NCBI GenBank assembly: GCA_023396215.1
Contig: JAEWWW010000031.1
Coordinates: 1-12,834 of the forward strand
DNA: 12,834 nt
Direction of reading: 5' to 3'
Source: Bacillota bacterium
GTDB taxonomy: Bacteria > Bacillota > Clostridia > Oscillospirales > Ruminococcaceae
Each line of letters begins with the position of its first letter. Within the stretch, counting starts at the first letter, position 1. Shown here piece after piece: positions 1 to 4,875 of this stretch. Below the pieces are notes generated by a model. That model was not told the DNA's origin. It made no database searches and saw only the letters and a program-made list of their open reading frames with translations. A program made the translations under genes and the position numbers.

Positions 1-57
1 GGAGGGGGCAGTTTTGCTTGGGGGTGCCCACGCGGGGGTCAATTTTTTGACGCCCTC
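1..57 (-). repeat. Partial copy of a dispersed structured repeat, cut by the window edge
   Basis: Read on the minus strand, positions 57 to 34 match 3329-3352 at 21 of 24 positions and positions 33 to 1 match 3414-3446 at 29 of 33. The two blocks are contiguous here, whereas the copy at 3329-3446 has 61 extra bases between them. The first block holds the inverted repeat around GTCAA/TTGAC; the second holds the shared core AAGCAAAACTG. The copy may continue upstream of the window. Its function is unknown. It lies upstream of the terminator at 240-280, so outside the likely fusA-like transcript. Confidence 0.75.
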
Positions 58-60
58 CGA

Positions 61-120
61 TGCCCTCGCCTTTCGGGGAGGCATTGGTAATGTGTAAGGA
101 CTACCGCAGGTCACCCCTGC
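61..120 (+). other. Two short hairpins in the gene-free region upstream of the EF-G-like gene
   Basis: The stretch 61-83 can fold as TGCC/GGCA plus further pairs around a TTTC loop with two bulged bases. The stretch 106-120 folds as GCAGG/CCTGC with a five-base loop. A T-run at 132-137 follows, but 12 bases after the second stem, so neither is a convincing terminator. A perfect 12-base palindrome GGCGGGCCCGCC sits at 158-169. I see no gene between 1 and 409. Confidence 0.35.
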
Positions 121-239
121 ATTTATAGGCCTTTTTTCAATTGAGTTTTCGCACGGCGGCGGGCCCGCCCAAGCTGTATAAAACCCGGCATTTCAGGCTT
201 TTTTCAGGTTTTTGGGGGCGCACCAACAAGTTGCACAAG

Positions 240-280
240 ATACCGCCCCTATTTTGTAGCTGGGGGTGGTATTTTTTTCT
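240..280 (+). terminator. Intrinsic terminator of the gene upstream of the window
   Basis: The arm ATACCGCCCC (240-249) pairs with GGGGTGGTAT (263-272), ten pairs with one G-T wobble, followed by a run of seven T (272-278). It ends exactly where the -35 box of the next promoter begins, so it separates an upstream transcription unit from the EF-G-like gene. Confidence 0.8.
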
Positions 281-308
281 TGCTAAAGCGCCGATACTTA
301 AGTATAAT
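280..308 (+). promoter_or_regulatory. Promoter of the EF-G-like gene
   Basis: A -35 box TTGCTA (280-285) is followed after 17 bases by a consensus -10 box TATAAT (303-308). This is a vegetative (sigma-A type) promoter by consensus. Predicted start near 315 gives a leader of about 95 bases up to the ATG at 410, with a ribosome site AAGGAG at 394-399. Confidence 0.75.
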
Positions 309-409
309 TACACTATGAGCGTTTAAAAAGCGTGCTGTATTCTGTTAAAATTGCCAGATGCAGCCTGATTTTGGCCGCTGCAACCATTTAAAAAAGGAGA
401 GACCACGAC

Positions 410-2485
410 ATGAAACAGTACTTGGCAGGAAAAATCAGGAACATTGCGCTCGCCGGACACGGCAGTGCGGGAAAGACATCTCTGGCCGAAGCGCTGCTGT
501 TCAAGGCAGGGGCCGCCGACCGGCTGGGCAAAATTGCTGATGGCAATACCATTTGCGACTTTGATCCGGAGGAGATTAAGCGTCAGGTTTCAGTTTCTTC
601 GGCGGTTGCACCCTTCAACTGGGGCAGCGTTAAGGTGAACCTGCTGGATACCCCCGGTCTTTTCGATTTCGCCACCGGGTTTTACGAGGGGGTTCGGGCC
701 GCAGAAAGCGTGCTGATTGTGGTTTCGGGCAAATCGGGCGTTTCGGTGGGCACCGAGAAGGCCTACAAGCTGGCGCAGGATGCCGGCAAAGCCAAGATGT
801 TCTTTATCAACAAGCTGGATACCGAAAATGCCGACTACTACAAGGCGCTGGAAGAGCTTAAGGGCGCCTTTGGCCCCTCGGTCTGCCCGATTGTGGTGCC
901 CCATGTGGAAAACCGCAAGGTGGTTTGCTACATCAATCTGGTGGATAATAAGGCCTATACCTACAACGACAAGGGCGAATCGGTGGAGGCCCCCATGCCT
1001 GAAACCGGCCACCGGCTGGAAGGCCTGCAGGTCGCCATCAGCGAAGCGGTTGCCGAAACCGACGAAGCGCTGTTTGAAAAATACTTCTCGGGCGAGCAGT
1101 TCACCCGCGACGAAATCCTCAAGGGCATACACGCCGGCGTAAAGAGCGGCGCCATCGCCCCGGTGCTCTGCGGCTCGGCCACCACCATGGAGGGGGTCGA
1201 TATGCTGCTGGACGCCATGGTGGACCATCTGCCCTCTGCCTGGGAAAGCGGCGGCGAAACCGGCAAAGACGCCTCGGGCAACGAGGTGGAGGTTGCCTGC
1301 ACCGACGAAGCCCCGCTGGCCGCCTATATCTTTAAGACGGTTGCCGACCCCTTTGTGGGCAAGCTTTCCTATGTAAAGGTAGTTTCGGGCAAGCTTTCCT
1401 CCGACCTTTCGCCGGTCAACGCGCGCACCGGCCAGGCCGAGCGCATGGGCAAAATCATCTATGTGAAGGGTAAAAAGCAGGAGGAAACCGCCTTTATCTC
1501 GGCCGGCGACATCGGCGCCATCACCAAGCTGTCTGAAACGGTCACCGGCGACACCCTCTGTGACCCCAAGCGTGTGGTCAGCCTGACCTCCACCCAGTTC
1601 CCCTCCGCCTGCCTCACCATGGCGGTGCGCCCCAAGGGCAAGGGTGATGAGAGCAAGGTGGCGCAGGGCATCGGACGCCTGATTGAGGAAGACCCCACCA
1701 TCCTCTTTGAAAACAACACCGAAACCCGCCAGTTGCTGCTGTCCGGTCTGGGCGAACAGCATCTGGACGTCATCTGCTCCAAGCTGAAGAACAAGTTCGG
1801 CCTCGAGGTGGAGCTGCTCAAGCCCCGCGTTGCCTACCGCGAAACCATCCGCAAGACGGTGGAGGCCGAAGGCAAGCACAAGAAACAATCGGGCGGCCAC
1901 GGCCAGTACGGCCATGTGTGGATTCGCTTTGAGCCCTGTGACAGTGACGAGCTGGTCTTTGCAGAAGAGGTGGTGGGCGGCAAGGTGCCCCGCGGCTTCT
2001 TCCCCGCTGTAGAAAAAGGCTTGCAGGACAGCGTCAAGCGCGGCCTGATTGCAGGCTACCCCATGGTGGGGCTGAAAGCGGTGCTTTATGAAGGCTCCTA
2101 CCACGATGTGGACTCCTCTGAAATGGCCTTTAAAACAGCGGCTTCGCTGGCCTACAAGGCGGGCATTCCCAAGGCTTCGCCCGTGCTGCTCGAGCCCATC
2201 GGCAACCTGAAGGCCTATGTGCCTGACTCTAACACCGGCGACCTCATTGGCGAGCTGAACAAGCGCCGGGGCCGCGTGCTGGGTATGAACCCCACCGAGG
2301 ATAAGATGCAGGAGATTGAGGCTGAGGTACCGATGAGCGAGATGCATGACTTCTCGGTGCTGCTGCGGCAGATTACCCAGGGCAGGGGCCATTATATCCT
2401 GACCTTTGAGCGGTACGAGCAGCTGCCCCAGATGCTGGAGGCGGCCGTCATCGAAGAAGCCAAGGCCATGCAGGAAGAAGAATAA
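410..2485 (+). CDS. EF-G-like translational GTPase (FusA2-type elongation factor G homologue)
   Basis: A 691-residue protein with the full EF-G layout: GTPase domain (about 1-285), domain II beta barrel (about 305-395), domains III to V behind it. Visible GTPase motifs are the P-loop GHGSAGKT (16-23), DTPG (80-83), NKLD (134-137) and CGSA (254-257). The domain IV motif SGGHGQYGHV and the domain V start PVLLEPIG are clear. It is expected to bind the ribosome and GTP in the cytosol. It is not the main fusA: the usual DTPGHVDF motif reads DTPGLFDF, so the GTPase-activating His is replaced by Leu84, and no str-operon genes are beside it. EF-G-like proteins of this class often vary there. The start is set by AAGGAG at 394-399. 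It is transcribed alone, with its own promoter and tandem terminators. The exact role of such paralogues (stress, alternative translocase) is unresolved. Confidence 0.93.
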   Translation: MKQYLAGKIRNIALAGHGSAGKTSLAEALLFKAGAADRLGKIADGNTICDFDPEEIKRQVSVSSAVAPFNWGSVKVNLLDTPGLFDFATGFYEGVRAAESVLIVVSGKSGVSVGTEKAYKLAQDAGKAKMFFINKLDTENADYYKALEELKGAFGPSVCPIVVPHVENRKVVCYINLVDNKAYTYNDKGESVEAPMPETGHRLEGLQVAISEAVAETDEALFEKYFSGEQFTRDEILKGIHAGVKSGAIAPVLCGSATTMEGVDMLLDAMVDHLPSAWESGGETGKDASGNEVEVACTDEAPLAAYIFKTVADPFVGKLSYVKVVSGKLSSDLSPVNARTGQAERMGKIIYVKGKKQEETAFISAGDIGAITKLSETVTGDTLCDPKRVVSLTSTQFPSACLTMAVRPKGKGDESKVAQGIGRLIEEDPTILFENNTETRQLLLSGLGEQHLDVICSKLKNKFGLEVELLKPRVAYRETIRKTVEAEGKHKKQSGGHGQYGHVWIRFEPCDSDELVFAEEVVGGKVPRGFFPAVEKGLQDSVKRGLIAGYPMVGLKAVLYEGSYHDVDSSEMAFKTAASLAYKAGIPKASPVLLEPIGNLKAYVPDSNTGDLIGELNKRRGRVLGMNPTEDKMQEIEAEVPMSEMHDFSVLLRQITQGRGHYILTFERYEQLPQMLEAAVIEEAKAMQEEE

Positions 2486-2497
2486 ACAATCCGATAC

Positions 2498-2530
2498 AAG
2501 GGCCGTTCGCAGTTGCGGGCGGCCCTTTTT
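2498..2530 (+). terminator. Intrinsic terminator 1 behind the EF-G-like gene
   Basis: AAGGGCCG (2498-2505) pairs with CGGCCCTT (2520-2527), an inner CGCA/TGCG pair lengthens the stem, and a T-run (2526-2530) follows. It lies 13 bases behind the stop codon. Confidence 0.88.
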
Positions 2531-2545
2531 ATCTGCCAAAATCCG

Positions 2546-2585
2546 CCGCCTGCCCGTATAGAGGGCTGCAGGCGGTTTCTTTTTT
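2546..2585 (+). terminator. Intrinsic terminator 2, in tandem
   Basis: CCGCCTG (2546-2552) pairs with CAGGCGG (2569-2575), with three further C-G pairs (2553-2555 with 2563-2565) beyond a three-base bulge. TTTCTTTTTT (2576-2585) follows. Together with the terminator at 2498-2530 it forms a double stop. Confidence 0.8.
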
Positions 2586-2631
2586 GCCGCATCGGCGGCA
2601 TGGGCCAAATATTCCCCCGCCGCCCCGCATA

Positions 2632-2637
2632 TATAAT
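2632..2637 (+). promoter_or_regulatory. Possible -10 box for the DUF4830 gene
   Basis: A perfect TATAAT lies downstream of the double terminator and about 120 bases before the DUF4830 start. No good -35 box is seen at the right distance (2609-2614 does not match), so this is a weak call. Because both neighbouring terminators are strong, the gene needs a promoter in this interval. Confidence 0.35.
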
Positions 2638-2656
2638 ACTATTCTGCATGAGCTGT

Positions 2657-2695
2657 GCCCGCTGCGGCGCCCTGCGCAGCGGAGGAAAGGCGGGC
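2657..2695 (+). other. Hairpin in the DUF4830 leader with an alternative pairing
   Basis: CCGCTGCG (2659-2666) pairs perfectly with CGCAGCGG (2675-2682). An overlapping alternative pairs GCCCGC (2657-2662) with GCGGGC (2690-2695), followed by GGCTTTTC. The two cannot form completely together. There is no real T-run, so it may be a leader structure or simply a GC-rich inverted repeat. Confidence 0.4.
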
Positions 2696-2755
2696 GGCTT
2701 TTCGTTGCAGACCGGCATTATAGAATTTGGTTAAATGAGTAAGAGGGGGAGTTTG

Positions 2756-3244
2756 ATGTTTACCGTATTTATCAAAATAAAGAAAAGGACGGTTATCGTG
2801 GCTGGCTGCGCCCTATTGGTGGCTGTGGGGGGGCTGATTGGCCTCAGCGCCCTGCGGACAGACCGAGAGCTGCCCACCTCGGGGCAGGGGCCCAACCTTT
2901 CGCTGAATAAGGCCAACAGCAACGAAAACCGGGTAAACTTTCTCAATAATCTGGGCTGGGAGGTTGAAACCGAGCCGCTGGAGATTGAAGAGGTACTGAT
3001 TCCGCAGGAGTTTGATGCGGTGTTTCAGCGGTACAACGACCTGCAGAAGCAGCAGGGCTTTGACCTGCAAAAACAGCAGGGCCAGCGCTGCAAGCGGTAC
3101 AGCTATGCCGTCACCAACTACCCCGGCCAGCGGGACGCGGTGCGGGTAAACCTGCTGGTATATAAGGGCAAGTTGATTGGCGGGGACGTTTGCTCCAACC
3201 GGCTGGATGGCTTTATGCACGGGCTGGTGATGCCTGCAAGCTGA
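2756..3244 (+). CDS. Membrane-anchored DUF4830-family protein of unknown function
   Basis: A small protein of 162 residues if it starts at the ATG at 2756, chosen because the purine-rich site AGAGGGGGAG (2742-2751) is correctly spaced for it; an upstream in-frame ATG at 2735 has no ribosome site. A basic start (KIKKR) is followed by one hydrophobic segment (about residues 12-32), so the rest is probably outside the membrane. The C-terminal part has features I associate with DUF4830: FLNNLGWEV, the QQGFDL stretch, KRYSYAVTNYPG and GGDVCSNRLDGFMHG. No catalytic residues can be assigned. It stands alone between terminators upstream and a promoter-bearing structured region downstream. Family assignment rests on motif memory, not a search. 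Confidence 0.8.
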   Translation: MFTVFIKIKKRTVIVAGCALLVAVGGLIGLSALRTDRELPTSGQGPNLSLNKANSNENRVNFLNNLGWEVETEPLEIEEVLIPQEFDAVFQRYNDLQKQQGFDLQKQQGQRCKRYSYAVTNYPGQRDAVRVNLLVYKGKLIGGDVCSNRLDGFMHGLVMPAS

Positions 3245-3257
3245 CCCCAAACGGCAT

Positions 3258-3286
3258 TTGCCCCTTTGGGCTGCCGGTGCTATAAT
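3258..3286 (+). promoter_or_regulatory. Candidate promoter reading into the structured region ahead of rsuA-like gene
   Basis: TTGCCC (3258-3263, four of six to consensus) is followed after 17 bases by a perfect TATAAT (3281-3286). It lies 13 bases behind the DUF4830 stop. A transcript from about 3293 would carry roughly 430 bases of structured, apparently non-coding sequence before the pseudouridine synthase start. Confidence 0.55.
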
Positions 3287-3303
3287 AAGTACTATAGATG
3301 ATG

Positions 3304-3328
3304 CTGGGGCGGCCTTTCGGGGCCGCTT
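3304..3328 (+). repeat. Direct repeat copy A with internal hairpin
   Basis: A 25-base unit identical at 23 positions to 3642-3666. It contains a perfect hairpin, GCGGCC and GGCCGC around a TTTCGG loop. It lies immediately before the structured repeat at 3329-3446. No T-run follows, so it is not a standard terminator. Confidence 0.75.
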
Positions 3329-3446
3329 GAGGGTGTCAAAGAATTGACACCCTTCACAAGGGGGACTTCGTGTTCTGTGCAAAACCTGGGGGTTTTGCGC
3401 CCAGCCGTCCCCCTCGTGGACCCCCCCAAGCAAAACTGCTCCCTCC
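3329..3446 (+). repeat. Full copy of the dispersed structured repeat
   Basis: Matches the minus-strand copy at 1-57 in its two end blocks (3329-3352 and 3414-3446) and adds a 61-base centre. It holds three clear stems: GGGTGTCAA/TTGACACCC (3331-3339 with 3344-3352, loop AGAA); a 12-base stem with one mismatch, 3355-3366 with 3407-3418; and, nested inside that, GCAAAACC/GGTTTTGC (3379-3386 with 3391-3398). A further pair AAAACTG/CAGTTTT (3432-3438 with 3455-3461) runs past its end. No protein is recognisable on either strand. It may be a miniature mobile repeat or a structured RNA. Confidence 0.75.
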
Positions 3447-3479
3447 CCCGCGAACAGTTTTAAAGGATTATATCAGGGC

Positions 3480-3507
3480 TCCCGCAAAGCCGAAAGGCTT
3501 TGCGGGA
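3480..3507 (+). other. Perfect 12-bp hairpin with GAAA tetraloop
   Basis: TCCCGCAAAGCC (3480-3491) pairs without mismatch with GGCTTTGCGGGA (3496-3507) around a GAAA tetraloop, a very stable RNA fold. It is followed by AAGAGGAGG rather than T residues, so on the + strand it is not a terminator. It lies between the dispersed repeat and the rsuA-like gene and may belong to the same element or leader RNA. Confidence 0.8.
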
Positions 3508-3641
3508 AAGAGGAGGAGCAGCGAAACGGTATGAAACCCTTGGTCATAAAATGGCCGGGGGTTGAATGTAGTGCAGCTTGCGCCGACGAGCGGCGCATGT
3601 CCGCCTGCGCGATGTGTTTTGTGCATTTGCTTTTTGACAGT

Positions 3642-3666
3642 CTGGGGCGGCCTTTCAGGGCCGCCT
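3642..3666 (+). repeat. Direct repeat copy B with internal hairpin
   Basis: Second copy of the 25-base unit at 3304-3328, differing at two positions (one in the loop, one near the end). It lies 60 bases before the pseudouridine synthase start. The pair brackets about 310 bases of structured DNA. Confidence 0.75.
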
Positions 3667-3725
3667 CATACACCATGGAACCGGGCGCGGGCACCCCCCT
3701 GCCCCGCCGAAAAGGATGTGAGCCG

Positions 3726-4475
3726 ATGACAGAAAAGCCCCAAAGACTGGACAAGCTGCTGGCCGGTCAGGGTACCCTTTCCCGCAGCCAGGCCCGCGAC
3801 CTGGTGCGCAGCGGCGCGGTCTGTGTCGACGGCCTGCCGGTGCGCCTTGCCGACAGCAAGGTACCGCCGGGGGCGGTGGTGACGGTGCACGGCCGCCCCT
3901 TGCAGCTGCAGCCCTACGTCTACCTGATGATGAACAAGCCCGCCGGGGTGGTTTCGGCCTCCCGCGACGGCCGCACCAAAACGGTGGTGGAGCTGGTGCC
4001 GCCCTACCTTGCCCGCAAGGGGCTGTTCCCTGCCGGGCGGCTGGATAAGGACACCACCGGCTTTGTGCTGCTCACCGACGACGGGCAGCTGGCCCACCGC
4101 CTGCTGGCGCCCAGAAACCATATCCCCAAGACCTATATCGCCACGCTGGACAGCCCGGTCACCCCCCGGATGGCACCGGCCTTTGCCAAGGGGGTTGTGC
4201 TGGCCGACGGCAGCCGCTGCCTGCCCGCTCAGCTGACCGCTCTGGGCAGCCACACCGCGCAGGTGGTGCTGCGTCAGGGCATGTACCATCAGGTGAAGCG
4301 GATGTTTGCCGCCCTTGGGGCAAAGGTCACCGCCCTTGAGCGGGTGGCCATCGGCGGGCTTGCCCTTGACCCGGCGCTGCCCCCCGGCCACTGCCGCCCG
4401 CTGACCCTGCAGGAGCTTTTGCTGCTGCAAAACCGGGGCGAACAACCGCCCGAGTCTGGTAATGACTGTAAATAG
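3726..4475 (+). CDS. RsuA/RluB-family rRNA pseudouridine synthase
   Basis: A 249-residue enzyme that isomerises a uridine in ribosomal RNA to pseudouridine. An N-terminal S4 RNA-binding domain (about residues 5-62, beginning RLDKLLAG and ending AVCVDG) is followed by the synthase core. The catalytic motif GRLDKDTTG carries the catalytic Asp at residue 107, and the C-terminal QGMYHQVKRMFAALG motif is intact. Length matches the RsuA family. Which rRNA position it modifies (16S or 23S) cannot be told from sequence alone. The ATG at 3726 is preceded by AAAGGATG (3711-3718) and places the S4 domain at the usual distance from the start. The frame stays open upstream to an ATG at 3531, which would add 65 residues with no recognisable domain; I regard that as leader. 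It appears to be transcribed alone and ends just before a terminator. Confidence 0.92.
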   Translation: MTEKPQRLDKLLAGQGTLSRSQARDLVRSGAVCVDGLPVRLADSKVPPGAVVTVHGRPLQLQPYVYLMMNKPAGVVSASRDGRTKTVVELVPPYLARKGLFPAGRLDKDTTGFVLLTDDGQLAHRLLAPRNHIPKTYIATLDSPVTPRMAPAFAKGVVLADGSRCLPAQLTALGSHTAQVVLRQGMYHQVKRMFAALGAKVTALERVAIGGLALDPALPPGHCRPLTLQELLLLQNRGEQPPESGNDCK

Positions 4476-4505
4476 CCGCGAGTTAACAAACTGGACATAA
4501 AACTA

Positions 4506-4514
4506 TGTTATAAT
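4506..4514 (+). promoter_or_regulatory. Extended -10 promoter-like site
   Basis: TGTTATAAT (4506-4514) is a perfect TATAAT with an upstream TG, an extended -10. Possible -35 boxes are poorly spaced (TTAACA at 20 bases, TGGACA at 11). If active it would start transcription inside the terminator hairpin that begins at 4517, so it may instead be chance or drive the hairpin array that follows. Confidence 0.35.
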
Positions 4515-4516
4515 TT

Positions 4517-4550
4517 GGCGAAGCTGGTATTGTGCTTCGCCTTTCTGTTT
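4517..4550 (+). terminator. Terminator behind the pseudouridine synthase gene
   Basis: GGCGAAGC (4517-4524) pairs perfectly with GCTTCGCC (4534-4541), followed by TTTCTGTTT. It lies about 40 bases behind the stop at 4475. The T-run is interrupted, so efficiency is uncertain. Confidence 0.65.
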
Positions 4551-4558
4551 GCGCCGAT

Positions 4559-4622
4559 ACCCGGGCTCCGGGTGGCTTTGCAAGCCCGTTTACGGCTTGG
4601 AGAGTTGTCTATTCTGACAACT
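4559..4622 (+). other. Array of three perfect hairpins in the gene-free region before the ftsEX operon
   Basis: Three stems follow each other: ACCCGG/CCGGGT (4559-4564 with 4568-4573), CAAGCC/GGCTTG (4581-4586 with 4594-4599) and AGTTGTC/GACAACT (4603-4609 with 4616-4622). With the terminator hairpin at 4517-4541 they make four adjacent stem-loops. I recognise no known riboswitch or RNA family. Downstream, 4640-4780 is AT-rich with no gene or further strong structure that I can see. Confidence 0.45.
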
Positions 4623-4782
4623 GCTGCTGCGATAGGCACAGGCTTTCTATTCAATCTGCTTTTTGTCAATTTTGATGGTACGAAAATAGGGTTTTTGTTG
4701 TTAGTATCCTAAAACAGTATGGTTTTGCTACTAAAATATCCAATTTTGGAATGCAAACCGACAATTTTATTGGCAGGATATG

Positions 4783-4811
4783 TTGCAATTGCACAATTTA
4801 TTTTGTACAAT
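4783..4811 (+). promoter_or_regulatory. Promoter of the regulator-ftsEX operon, with overlapping palindromes
   Basis: TTGCAA (4783-4788) and TACAAT (4806-4811) are separated by 17 bases. The palindrome TGCAATTGCA (4784-4793) covers the -35 box and TTGTACAA (4803-4810) covers the -10 box, positions where a repressor could block polymerase. A ribosome site AGAGGGG (4862-4868) precedes the ATG at 4876. No other convincing promoter or terminator is seen before 10227, so it may drive five genes. Confidence 0.65.
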
Positions 4812-4875
4812 AGGGGTAATTCAAAAGCCACAAAGTTTCGGTAAGCCAGAAAAACAGACAAAGAGGGGATAAATT

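Noticed and set aside
158..169. Perfect palindrome GGCGGGCCCGCC
   Set aside because: Short, pure G/C, upstream of the terminator that ends the previous unit; expected by chance at this composition and without a supporting context.
590..2608. Very long open frame (672 codons) on the minus strand opposite the EF-G-like gene
   Set aside because: It is the complement of a clear EF-G-like gene; GC-rich third positions leave few stops on the opposite strand. No recognisable domain. The same holds for long minus-strand frames at 7643-8782, 8830-10251 and 10872-12314.
3038..3085. Apparent tandem 24-bp duplication in the DUF4830 gene (DLQKQQG twice)
   Set aside because: As far as I recall the family has a similar QGFDL...KRY spacing, so the second unit fits the normal alignment; likely convergent low-complexity rather than a recent insertion.
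3634..3639. TTGACA as a -35 box for the pseudouridine synthase gene
   Set aside because: No acceptable -10 box 16-18 bases downstream; that interval is the GC-rich direct repeat.
3473..3754. 93-codon frame on the minus strand across the tetraloop hairpin
   Set aside because: Ser/Arg/Pro-rich low-information sequence, partly templated by the hairpin, no ribosome site or domain seen.
4559..4622. Possible tRNA or known riboswitch
   Set aside because: No cloverleaf with T-loop GTTC and CCA-side acceptor, and no conserved core of a riboswitch class that I know.
4515..4712. 65-codon hydrophobic frame starting at TTG
   Set aside because: No ribosome site, the start lies within the terminator region, and the frame covers the hairpin array; hydrophobicity follows from T-rich codons.
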